Part shown: positions 54,286 to 64,000 of the stretch, in pieces
Layout of the letters: each line of letters starts with the position of its first letter
How positions within the stretch are numbered: position 1 is the first letter of the stretch
Assembly (NCBI GenBank): GCA_033439685.1
Contig: JAUEDM010000001.1
Location: 6,510,001 to 6,574,000 of the forward strand
DNA: 64,000 nucleotides
DNA from: Apodospora peruviana
Taxonomy: Eukaryota > Ascomycota > Sordariomycetes > Sordariales > Lasiosphaeriaceae
Direction of reading: 5' to 3'
Translations under genes and position numbers: made by a program
The notes under the pieces: generated by a model
What the model was told of the DNA's origin: nothing
Seen by the model: the letters and a program-made list of their open reading frames with translations, nothing else
Databases searched by the model: none

Positions 54286-55731
54286 ATGCTGCAGTGGTAT
54301 ATTATCTACCCATTGGCCAAAGGACTTCTAGGATCCAAGATGGCACCCTTCCTGTTCGACGAACCTGCTCAGCACGGTCCATGGTCCGAGGAGCAAGAGG
54401 ATACATTCAACAAGATGCACACCCCGACCTCGACCTCCCTCGACGCTGTATCGAACCGCAGCCGACTGGCAGACGCCACTACCGGAGCGTCACCATTCTC
54501 TGGCCCCAGTGGCAAGGACTCTCTCTACCAGGTCGATACTGTGGACGACATATCCTTCGGCCTAGAACTCAAATGTTTGATTCCGCTGCTCATCGCCGGC
54601 GAGCAAAATCCGGGGCCAAAAGACACCCGAGAGACGATCGAGACTTCATCAGAAAGCAACGGCCAGGCTCGTCAAGACCACGCCTATGCTTGCATTGCCA
54701 AGACCATCCGAGAAGCCGGCTATGACGCCACAACAACCAGCGAAATATCAAAAGCCGGACTCGAGGAACGCAACTGTTGGGAGTCGTGCTGGATCGTCAA
54801 AAAGGCAAACTCGGCGGAGCCGACGGAGGAGCAACGGGCCTTGAAAGGACACGTCTGGGTCCCCGTCGAGATATGCTCGCCCAAGTTGCGCGCCAACGAC
54901 CCGGACACGTATGCTCGCGTGCAGAGAGTGATGAAGTTGCTGGTCGATAAACACGGGCTCGTGGCGAACTACACGTGCGACATCCACGTGCACCTCGGGA
55001 GAATGGATGGCCGGCCATTCTTGCTGCCGACGCTGAAGAGGCTCGCCATGCTGCTGTGGCTGGCCGAACCGACCCTCAGGATGATCCGGGACCCCAAGTC
55101 GCCAAATTACCATAATGTGTATACGTGGGGTGCCGAGATACGGCGCCATAGTCGACTCGCAACAGGCGAACCCTCTTGTCAGGACAACGGACAGCATCAA
55201 GAATTCAAAGACGACGACGAGGTCACGAACCTGCTTACAACCTATAAATCAGTTCCACCTAAAGACCAAAACGCACTTGGCACGATCTGGACCTCGCCCT
55301 CGTACCACGACCTCGGCCGCCTCCTGTCGGGCGAGACGAAGCAGTACCGCCGACTCGGGTTCAACTTCAGTGCCTTCGGGGAAGAAGACGACAGGGCCAA
55401 GAGTAACCCACGAACGGTCGAGTTCCGAATCATGGAGGGAAGCACCCAGAGCGATTTGGTCGTCAGTTGGCTGCGTGTCTGCAAGGCCATTGCTGACGCC
55501 GCGGTCGTGCGGAGGTCAGAGACAGAGTCGTCTGGCCACCAGGGTGGTGACGGCAACATGTTTGGTAGCTCCGTTGGCCGCTTGTTGCGGTTGAGCAGCA
55601 GGACTGAGGGGGAAGAGGCGTCGTTGACCGGACAGGATTTCGGTCGTCAATTTGGCGAGTTGATGCAGGATTTAGGATTGTCGAGGGAGGACTATCAAGC
55701 TCTGGAGGAGAAGATTGTACAGGAGAATTAA
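54286..55731 (+). CDS. Amidoligase-family protein (Amidoligase_2-like)
   Basis: An intronless frame of 481 residues; a second ATG at 54340 (MAPFLFDEP, better context) would give 463. Motifs of the glutamine-synthetase-fold amidoligases appear in order: SFGLELK (about residues 90-96, in place of GxExE), WVPVEICSP (191-199), CDIHVHLG (231-238, the metal/phosphate-binding HVH), RLGFNFSAF (356-364) and TVEFRIMEGS (377-386, the conserved E-F-R). Such enzymes are predicted to form amide bonds between a carboxylate and an amine using ATP. The N-terminal 85 residues are polar and disordered. The first motif has Lys where Glu is usual, which may weaken metal binding. No partner peptide or protease gene lies adjacent. 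Substrate unknown. Confidence 0.82.
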   Translation: MLQWYIIYPLAKGLLGSKMAPFLFDEPAQHGPWSEEQEDTFNKMHTPTSTSLDAVSNRSRLADATTGASPFSGPSGKDSLYQVDTVDDISFGLELKCLIPLLIAGEQNPGPKDTRETIETSSESNGQARQDHAYACIAKTIREAGYDATTTSEISKAGLEERNCWESCWIVKKANSAEPTEEQRALKGHVWVPVEICSPKLRANDPDTYARVQRVMKLLVDKHGLVANYTCDIHVHLGRMDGRPFLLPTLKRLAMLLWLAEPTLRMIRDPKSPNYHNVYTWGAEIRRHSRLATGEPSCQDNGQHQEFKDDDEVTNLLTTYKSVPPKDQNALGTIWTSPSYHDLGRLLSGETKQYRRLGFNFSAFGEEDDRAKSNPRTVEFRIMEGSTQSDLVVSWLRVCKAIADAAVVRRSETESSGHQGGDGNMFGSSVGRLLRLSSRTEGEEASLTGQDFGRQFGELMQDLGLSREDYQALEEKIVQEN

Positions 55732-56499
55732 TGGTATGTGTTTAGCGGGACAGGAGGCATGGTCAGTCATGATGGAGCGGGCATTTGTTCATAATTCTTT
55801 CTTTTCTTGCATTTCCTTAATCATGTCATCTGCATGGTTAGTCATCTACAGTATGCATTGCAATGCGAATAGACATGCCTAGAGTCATAGTTAGAACAAA
55901 GTTCATTTGATACCACAATGCAGCGCCATGGTCATCACGGCCATGACACAGCAGGTAGACATGGAACTCGCCGAGTAAAACATCACGAGAGTCTCGTCGT
56001 AGCTTTGCACACGAGACAGAAACACCCAAGGTCATTAGTCCAACTCATTTCACTATCTACATGCCTAGGTATGCTAAGGCGTCTTAGCAAAAGCGAGGCC
56101 GAAGAACTATATAAGGTACGTAGAGATATCATATGATGGAGAGAGGCAGAGGAAAAGAGAAACCCCGAGCACCCAGAACACAGCTTTTAGATGTGATGAT
56201 GCAAAACAAGCCGCCGCAAACGTCTTACATCCGCAGCTGAAGGGAAAGGGAACAAAGAAACGATACCGAACAAAAAAAGAGGATTAACGACGCCTTGTCC
56301 ATACGAACCTGCAGATCATGGATTTCCCGGTTTCCTTCCTCCCATCATTCCAATTCCAGTTCCACCCTGATACGTTCACTTGCCCATCGATATATGCCAA
56401 ACCAAAAGAAAGGTCCTCCAATCAAGTCCCTCTAGAATCCGATTGTGAACCCAAAACAAAAATGATAGCAGACAAAACACGCACAGCACAACAGCATCC
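55732..56499. other. Convergent 3' intergenic
   Basis: Between the amidoligase-like and glucanase genes; UTR-like, no gene supported. Confidence 0.5.
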
Positions 56500-58833
56500 T
56501 TATACCGTCCTCCCACCACAGTCAGGGATCTCAATCCCGTCCTTGAGATTCCGGTCCACGTCAATAAGGCCCCAGTGATCCTCCCAGTTCTGGTTCTTGG
56601 TGTTAAACTTGACCTTCCACGGCTCATCAAACGCCTCGAACCAAAAGTACTCGGTCCCGTTGTTAAGGGCCGAACATACCCAGTCGGCCATAAACTTGTT
56701 CAGCTCCGTCACGCCGGCGACAGACCCGTCGGCGCACGTCTCGGTGCCCGCGCCGCCGCAGTGCGTACCGCCCTGTGAGGGCCAGCCCGTCTCGCTGATG
56801 ATGTTCTTGGTCTTGTCCGACTTGGCGAACCCAACCGTCTTTTGGTCCCAAAAGTTCCACGTCCACGCGGCAGCCTGGTCTACGGGGGTGCCGGCGAAGA
56901 AGGGGTGGATGTTGCCCATGATATAGTCGCTCTGCGCGGCGAGCTCGGCAGTCCACTTGTCGCCGAGATCGCTAGTCGCGACGGGCAGGTGGCCGAAGCC
57001 CTTGGCGGTGAGGTTCGTGCGGACTTCGGCGAGCAGCGACCCCAGCTCGGTAGCCGTCATCTGCTCGCGGAAGAGGATCTCGTTGGCCACAATGACGCCC
57101 TTGAACCGGTCAGCATCCTTGTACTCGTCGAAGATGTCCCACATCTGGGCCAGCTGGCGCGCGTTGGTGGTCGAGTTATCGTCTTGCCAGACGCCCAACC
57201 AAACCTTGACGGTGTCCTTGAGCTCTAGCACGTCGAGCGCGTGGAGGACCATCTGCGTCTGGTTGCAGTCGGTGCCGTAGAGGCGGATTGTGTTGGTCAG
57301 CTGAGAGAGAATCGCCACATCGAGAGTAACGTTGTCCTGCGAAGGCGGGTCGTGGATACATTCTGGGTACTGCGTGTTGAGCGCCGTGTAGTCGATGCCT
57401 GGGAAGACCTTGTGCAGTTTTGGGTTGTTCATGAGCGCCTGAACCTCGTCTGAGTTCAAGCTCAAGGCGCTCGACACAGTGCCGCTACTGGATTTCGTCC
57501 TGTTGTTATTCTTGAAAACGACACCGAAGAGGATGCCGAGCACGACTCCAGCAATGATCAAGATGGCTATAATGATGATAATAATCAGCCGCCATTTCTT
57601 GCCTTTGCTCTTCGAGGTCCGCGCCGCCTCCCACCCGGCCTTCTCAGCGCCGTAATTCGCCCGGCCCGCATCGTATGTGTCGGTTGCCCCGCCAGAGCCT
57701 TGGTAGGAATTAGCCAGGTTGTGCACGGGGGCGTATGAACCACCGCTTCCGTTTCGCCCGACCAGGCCGCCCAGCGCACCGGCACCAGCTACCGCGCCGG
57801 CTGCAGCAACTGGTGCCGCTGCGCCATCGCGGCTCCTAAAACTTGACCCGCTAAGGCTAAGTATGCTGGTCCTGGGTCCCCTACGAACCCCATATGCCAA
57901 TCCATCATCGCCGTCGTCCAAGATGTCGTGTGGGTCAACAACACCAAGCCGCGGATCTTGAGGGCGGGAGTAGCTCTGGTACGGGTCGTCGGTGTATATG
58001 TCGTTGGCGAAGCTATGCGGACTTCTCGATGGTGTCCTCTGCCCAGGCGTACCACTCCCTTGCGACTGGGCCACGGCGTTCAAGCCTTGCAGACTAGGGT
58101 GCGGGCTCGGATATGGGCCCCCATCGGCGGCGGCATTGTACTGGGGTGAACGCATCCCGGGCTCGCTGTACCCTTGCCCGGCGGCTTGAGGTTGCCGTTG
58201 CCTCGGTTGTTGATATGCTTGTTGCGGGTAGTTGGGACCTTGGATCGCCTCGAGACCGCTTTCCCTTGCGTTATGTTCTGCGACCGTCAGCGCAATGCCT
58301 GCCATGCCGCCAGCGGCAGCGTCACTGAAGTTATCAGCTCCAGGCGTGACGATGCTCTGTGGAACCGGGCGTCGTTGTGAGGCATAGCTGTTATCCTGGC
58401 CCCAGTACCGATTTTCGCCATCTGGTCCGCGGTGCGGTGGTGGTTGAGGAGGGGAAACGGGGGACACCAGATTTGAATCCGCATGGTTGTTAGCCCCCAT
58501 GCCGCCGGCCGCATATGGTCCCCCTTGACCCCTTTCGACTGGTCTCTCCTCGTTATACCTTCTCTGCGCTCGTAGCCGGTCGAATGTAGAGTCGGGATGG
58601 GCTCCCGGTCGGCCCCTGGAAGGAGAAGTTGTGTATGGATCTTGCTCTTGCTGCGGGTACTGTTGCTGGGGGCGGTAATGTTGCTGATGCTGTTGTGAGT
58701 ATGGTTGGTGGTGTTGTTGATATTCTTGCTGGTACTGGTATTGTTGGGGAGGGGCGCGGGGAGATGGAACCGCAGCGCCGAGAGGTTGTCGTTCCCCGAA
58801 CTCGTCCTCATACGAATATCTTGGTTGCGCCAT
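56500..58833 (-). CDS. btgC: Membrane-anchored GH17 glucan endo-1,3-beta-glucosidase (BtgC-like)
   Basis: An intronless frame of 777 residues. The N-terminal 410 residues are cytosolic, Gln/Pro/Tyr-rich and disordered (MAQPRYSYEDEFGERQPLG; poly-Q and YQQ tracts at 30-65). One signal-anchor helix (WRLIIIIIIAILIIAGVVLG, about 414-433) predicts type II topology. The GH17 domain lies outside: LYGTDCNQ (519-526), VWLGVW, the acid/base Glu in GVIVANEILF (E585), GNIHPFF, and the nucleophile Glu in IISETGWPSQGG (E681), with the WFEAFDEPWK segment near the end. This architecture matches fungal BtgC enzymes that remodel cell-wall beta-1,3-glucan. Both catalytic glutamates are present. The C-terminus IPDCGGRTV is family-typical. 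Confidence 0.92.
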   Translation of the reverse strand: MAQPRYSYEDEFGERQPLGAAVPSPRAPPQQYQYQQEYQQHHQPYSQQHQQHYRPQQQYPQQEQDPYTTSPSRGRPGAHPDSTFDRLRAQRRYNEERPVERGQGGPYAAGGMGANNHADSNLVSPVSPPQPPPHRGPDGENRYWGQDNSYASQRRPVPQSIVTPGADNFSDAAAGGMAGIALTVAEHNARESGLEAIQGPNYPQQAYQQPRQRQPQAAGQGYSEPGMRSPQYNAAADGGPYPSPHPSLQGLNAVAQSQGSGTPGQRTPSRSPHSFANDIYTDDPYQSYSRPQDPRLGVVDPHDILDDGDDGLAYGVRRGPRTSILSLSGSSFRSRDGAAAPVAAAGAVAGAGALGGLVGRNGSGGSYAPVHNLANSYQGSGGATDTYDAGRANYGAEKAGWEAARTSKSKGKKWRLIIIIIIAILIIAGVVLGILFGVVFKNNNRTKSSSGTVSSALSLNSDEVQALMNNPKLHKVFPGIDYTALNTQYPECIHDPPSQDNVTLDVAILSQLTNTIRLYGTDCNQTQMVLHALDVLELKDTVKVWLGVWQDDNSTTNARQLAQMWDIFDEYKDADRFKGVIVANEILFREQMTATELGSLLAEVRTNLTAKGFGHLPVATSDLGDKWTAELAAQSDYIMGNIHPFFAGTPVDQAAAWTWNFWDQKTVGFAKSDKTKNIISETGWPSQGGTHCGGAGTETCADGSVAGVTELNKFMADWVCSALNNGTEYFWFEAFDEPWKVKFNTKNQNWEDHWGLIDVDRNLKDGIEIPDCGGRTV

Positions 58834-61800
58834 TTCTCTCGGGTTGGTCGAGGCGGAGTGAGGTAGGGTTTCTGACTCGTCAGCGATCGGGTGGCCTGCG
58901 ATTGGAAGAAGATTGTGACGATGGGTCCGTATTTGAGCCTCGCTCGCCGCGGGTTCAGTCGCTCATCGATGGCAAGATGCCGCAGTAACAAAGCTCTCGT
59001 GTGATGAGCTGCGCGACCACCAGCTGCCGTTAGCTCGCGGCGCAATTGCTTCGAGGCAGGAAGAGAGAAAGCAGCAAACGACAGCTGCCGCGAATTAGGC
59101 GTACAATGAACGTGTTCAAGTTGCGTGCAAAGTGGTCCAGCACTCCACTGCAGCTCTCCTGTTTCTCCTATCCAGTGTCTCAGCACCGTGTTTCGGATAC
59201 TGCAAACAAATGTTTCTCTCCGATGCAGAAATGAATGGGGCCTTGAATGAAAGGATCCACCGATTGTAGTTCGACTTTGTGTTCACGAGAAAGAATGCGA
59301 GGTGACTCGATTGCGGGTCGTCAGACCGTCGGGGACGTTTTGGCAGTCGCCTCCTTCACAGTTCGTGTTGCGGCAGTCACGCAATCCAACTCGAGGTGAA
59401 CTCGATCTGTTGCTTCCAGTTCTCGTATTTGGGGCTGCGTTGCCCCCTTGTTGCCCCGGCGGCGCTGCTGCGGTGGCTTAATTTGGCGAGGGTTGGTTCC
59501 AGGAAAGGGTTGTGGAGGGACCCCCTTTTTTCTTTGGTGCAGCTTACCCCGTTGCGCCGCAGTGCAAAAAAAGAGAATTGACCCGGAATAAATGCAACGT
59601 CGCAGGATCGCTAAATTTCTTCTTCCAAACGATTGAGAAGAGGAAGAAAAAAAGGAACAGGTGACACTACGAAGTACGGATCAGAGTTGGGATGAACTGA
59701 GTATCATGCGGTATGCGGACCTGGAATAATAAGGCAATGGCCGGACGGGCATACACACATATGATCTCGAGGGCTGGATCAATCAAGCCTCAGGCACGCT
59801 GCAGCGTGGTACGTAATGGACCCGGGACACTCAACTGGGCTGCTGGCTGCCTTCCAAGGCGGGATGAAAGTGAAAGTTGGTTGGCTGGACAGCAGATTCT
59901 GCGGGGCTGAGGCGCCAGCCACACTGCCATACCTTTTACGGAATACACACCTCAAATCGACCAAAACACCTGAACAATGACTGCTAGTGCAGCTCGCAAC
60001 AAACTCGGCATTATTATTAGAAGGGAGGTCGGTCCTTCCGCCCGATCTTTTCCCCACCTGGATTGGACCCGTACAAATAATTCCCGGGCAAGCATCACTG
60101 CAATCGCTGCCACCACTCCGGGAAATCTGACTGTTGAGACACCCCCTGAAGATCTGAGCGGTTCGGACGGGAGAGGGTCGCAGTGGTGGATCAACTTCCT
60201 TCAAAAGGCAAATCCAGCAACAAGTAAGGTAGCCAGCAAATCCCAGCTCGAGGAGCAGGTTGGAAGTGACCATCAAGGAAGGGAAGGAAGGGGGGATCCA
60301 CAAATGATGTTGAATGCGCAACGACGGAAACAGCACTTGATAATGGATTTTCGCAAACATACGACACCCTTCCCGACGACTAGGTCGGCCTTTGCCCCTC
60401 CGCAAGGCGGTCGTCATCCTCCAAGTTGGTGCGCCAAGGACCAAGCTGAGGCTTAACCTGATTGCCCTGGCAAAGCTCCCGGTAAAGCCCCGCTATTACA
60501 TCATGCACCGACTATGACCAGTGCTTCAATGCTGGCAAGCGCACCTGCCGGTTTTTCAGCTTTCATCAGTGACAAGCGCGGCGGGAGAAAGTTGAAGGGG
60601 CGGCACTCAGAGATGTCAATCATGCAACTCGAAAGCTAAGTAGGCCCCCTTGAGCAGTCCGTCTTCATTCTTGGGCAGCTTGTGGGTGTCACGGCCGGGC
60701 GTGTGCTCTTGCAGCAACATCCATCAATGTTCTCATGCAGGGACCAAAGCCACACCAGCCGCAACCGCCTGCTGCCACCACCACTGGCACTCTTGTCTTC
60801 TGGTATACCCGTACAACTCAAATTATCCATGGTTCGTACGACTTGTAGTAATATTCATGCGGGTTCTTCAAGTTGTTGTCCAACTCGACGGCGTTCAACT
60901 TGTCCTTGTTTCTGCGTTTCATTTGTGCATCTCGACAACCCCTTTTCTGTAAATGCGTACAAATTGTCTCTTCCGTTTGAACAGCGCGTTACACGGATCC
61001 AAGGAGAACAGGAATTACGCAAAGAGAACGTGGAAGTTATCTGACCTAGTTGATTGCCAAACTGAGCTGAGAGACGGCTCCATTGGTCGAGGACCATTTA
61101 TCCTGTGGGAAGGAACACCCTTCCTCGTGCCTGCCTTAGAACGTTTACTATAAACAACCTCCCCCCTTCCCCCCCCTTCGGGATTTCAATCCTCGACTTT
61201 TTTCGTTCCCAGTTTCAACGCAATTCGGAAATTCGCAGGTTGGTTGCGAACATACCGTGATATACTGTCCTTCATGTGTACCGAATCGTTAATTTATGCG
61301 AGCATCTGGAACATCATATGCTCATATGATTCCGTAGTTACCAAACGTGAGACGCGAGTTGTCGTCGCCATCGCTCTGCTTCAGGATCCATCGGTATCAG
61401 GCGTGCCTCTCCTTGGAACATGGAACAGTGGACGATTGCCTGCCGAGACCTCTATAAAATACCAATGTACGGGCTACCAGGCCAGGAATTAGCTACTGCC
61501 ATCTTTACATTCTCGCATTCAAACGATGCTGGGCACACATATCAAAGCTTGCAGAACCAGACGGGGCAGTAGTGTTAGCACCGAAAACACGAACCAAACT
61601 CGTCAGTTTGTGATGCCAGACTTTTTCTCCGACATCCCACCACTGCAGTCCCTCGGAGGCGGCATCAGCGAAGTACTTGAAAGAAGGAAAGCACCTGAAA
61701 GCATTGACGGCCCTGCAAGGAGAAAGACACACTGTATGCCGTAGTCATGTTCCCAAGGAGGAAAAGATGCGTTGTAAAACATCATGATATGGAAGAAGGC

Positions 61801-63879
61801 ACCACGAATGTGCCGACTTGGCTCTGCTGCTAGTCAACCATAATTTTCCTATATTAAATTTCGCCGGGGGACTTCTTTGCTAACAGACACGTTTTGGACT
61901 TGCCACGAGTTGAAGAGAGCTTAGATCGTTTTTGAAGAAACTTGCAAGCCGAATATGTTGAAAATCCAGTTTGAGAGAACTTGGAATGCTCCTTTCCTTA
62001 ACTGCCTCACTCGCTCGCAACCTGGGTACCTACTTAGCACTTGCCGTTTGTTATAAGCTTTCTACTAGTAGGAACACATTATCACTTTCGATACTCAGGT
62101 GGCATTTTTATGACAGAGTTAAAGCAACAGAACTCGGAGCAACCATCATGACACCAGGCTTTGGCAGCATTGAGCATACTGGTAATGACGGAAACTAACA
62201 GTCGAGCACATAACTGGGCCACCATGCATGTTGCAATCTGGTCATATTTACCCTGCCCTGACTGCATTTCTCCTGCTCGATGGTATTATGGCTGCCGCCG
62301 GCAGTGCCGTGAGGCCGAGTTTTGTGATTTTGTGTGAATGAACATTGTTGTTGCGACATCCATTTTCTTTGGATATCTGCTCATCTGCCGAGACATGCTC
62401 CATCCACCATGTATCCTAACACGTTATCCTAGTCTCCTTCGTATAAATGCCACCTGGCTCGCTCAGCGTTTTTTTGCTTGCGAATCAAACAGAAAAGAAG
62501 GAAACTCAATGGCTCGGCCAATACCAAGTCCACCAAAAGGGGCCACCTAACCACCAGACCTCAAAAGTCCGTGACGACCTATACTACGGTTCAGGACTGG
62601 AAATTATGCTAACTCGGGACTTCGCTCCACAGTACAACAGTTCATCCTTGCTTTCCTCAGTTTTCTCCTGGCACACAAGGTAGCGCAGACACTTGCCAAT
62701 GTTTTTCCTACTTGAAGTATTTGATTCCCTCAAAACCATTGGCTTTCTCAACCCTGTTCTCATCCAGCAGAAGTACCACGCTAACATAATTTCCAGGGGG
62801 ACATTGTAGATCCACAGCCAATCCAAGGTCAAATGAACCAGCCCTCACCCTATAGCTATGACAGTCATCGTTACAAATCGTGTTGACCTTGGCAATGTCC
62901 GCGAAGATGCGAGCGGCGATGCTGATGGCACGACCGAGGCCGGATGTCTTCACTCTCTCGTTCTGTCCCTGCCCCTGCCCCTGCCCTGATCCTGCTTTGC
63001 CAGTTCCGAAGTATCAGGCGCAAGATCCGCTTTCGGGAGAGTGTAGACAGTAGCGTCCTCGCGTACATAACGGCGCTGGGTGGTTGTTGTTGTTGCTGTA
63101 ATCAAGGAGAAAGGGGTGTTGGAGGAGTTCCGGGGCGAGGTTGTGGTGGTGCTAGTGATGGAGTCTATGTCGGGCATTTCGGTCGGTTGAGCTTTTCTCA
63201 CGTAAATGAGTTGCTGAGCGCAAGTATTGGTGTCGGGTTTTGGGTATTGCCGATGTACGAGACAGAAGATATCTTCTCATTGCTGGCATTTCCAAAGACG
63301 ATGCGGACAGGGTGGACTAGTTGGTGGTCTTTATCCTCCGTGTAATTATAGAGAAAAGGCCGGTACTAGCCCGGCGGGAAAATATGATCTGAAGGTAAGG
63401 TAGGGTCAACCAGAGGCAGCGAATGGGAAGGGTATCAAGGCAGAGATCATGGGTCCGACTCAAGCATTATTCTGGATGCGCGACTTTGTGATTAAACAAG
63501 CAGATGGGCTGTTGTTCATGTCACGGTCGTCACGGCTCTGATGAAACTTCTCAATGCGCGGATTCGTCGAAACAGCGTTCTGCTCATTGACTCAGGGCCA
63601 TGGATAAAGACTTGACTGACTCTAGCCTCAACTCTTTTCACCTTGAAACCAACACCAACTGCAGGTTTCGATTAGGGCTTTGTTCTCGACGAGTTGCCGC
63701 TGTTATTGGTGGCAAATGTTGTTGCCCGAATTTCTTGGGCCTAAACAAGCAATAGCCAACAGCCGTGTAACGTGGCAACCCCGCCAGTCGTTGGTCGACC
63801 AAGGAAAAAATAAAAGCAACTATCACAGCAACTTCTTTCCGTGAGATGAATGAGTTGAGGATAATATGTCGGCAAAAAA
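58834..63879. other. Long gene-poor region (about 5 kb)
   Basis: No gene I can support. The first 400 bases are the btgC promoter. Frames at 59977-60456 (+) and 62950-63201 (-) are the most gene-like. The latter starts MPDIDSITSTTTTSPRNSSN and contains RRYVREDATVYTLPKADLAP, but it stops after a GRGRGR tract and has no recognisable continuation. Confidence 0.4.
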
Positions 63880-63950
63880 TGCGTCAGCCGCGAATCGAAC
63901 GCGGGGCCCATCGATGGCAACGATGGATTTTACCACTAAACCACTGACGC
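63880..63950 (-). tRNA. tRNA-Gly (GCC)
   Basis: On the minus strand: acceptor GCGTCAG pairs with CTGACGC, the D-loop region is GTGGTTTAGTGGTAAAA, the anticodon arm CATCG-TTGCCAT-CGATG gives anticodon GCC, and the T arm holds GTTCGATTC, followed by discriminator A. It is 71 nt, intronless, with no encoded CCA. Box A and box B promoter elements are intact. Confidence 0.95.
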
Positions 63951-64000
63951 TGATTGCGCATTTATAAGAAGTCACCGCCATATTGGCATTACTATAGGTT

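Noticed and set aside
59779..60456. Overlapping frames on both strands (159 and 221 codons)
   Set aside because: Both lack family motifs and neither has convincing codon preference, so no gene is called.

Overview
The window looks like nuclear DNA of a filamentous ascomycete (Pezizomycotina, most likely a Sordariomycete). The evidence is: genes on both strands split by short GT-AG introns (about 52-100 nt) with CTAAC/CTGAC-like branch points; fungal-specific families (BIM1/X325 copper protein, btgC-type GH17 glucanase, TRI12-like MFS pump, SRR1 protein, SAD-3/Hrr1-type helicase); 5S rRNA copies scattered singly rather than in an rDNA array; and intergenic clusters of short AGGTA/TACCT words. 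I could not identify the species.

Layout. 0-6 kb: 3' end of a ferric reductase-like gene, a small glycine-rich stress-type protein with tandem CRE sites upstream, a shortened 5S rRNA copy, a small Cys-containing protein, and a three-repeat Myb factor. 6-10 kb: gene-poor, with a disrupted 5S relic. 10-20 kb: a PRISE-family reductase, a broken kinase-like gene, a membrane protein with a PAN/apple-like ectodomain, the last-exon remnant of a fungal 7-TM receptor-like protein, and an SRR1 protein. 20-36 kb: a housekeeping-rich block with an X325/BIM1-like copper protein, DOA1/PLAA, a STRAP-like WD40 protein, SAGA subunit SPT8 and a large NFX1-type SF1 helicase. 37-40 kb: a SWIM-RING protein, U6 snRNA and a small unknown protein. 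41-51 kb: an MFS transporter, a decayed bicupin (oxalate decarboxylase family) pseudogene, a DUF1275 membrane protein, a conserved fungal charged protein, and an 8-exon TRI12-like MFS pump. 51-59 kb: a full-length 5S rRNA copy, an amidoligase-family protein, and a btgC-like glucanase. 59-64 kb: gene-poor, ending in a tRNA-Gly(GCC).

There is no obvious biosynthetic cluster. Most genes are independent housekeeping or accessory genes. Functional themes that can be seen are ubiquitin/Cdc48 (DOA1), chromatin and RNA silencing (SPT8, helicase), RNA processing (STRAP, U6, tRNA, 5S) and cell surface (BtgC, X325, PAN protein, transporters). Three loci (kinase-like, 7-TM remnant, bicupin) show gene decay. 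The least characterised intact protein is the amidoligase-family gene near 55 kb. Intron boundaries were worked out by hand from splice consensus plus reading-frame continuity and have no transcript support.
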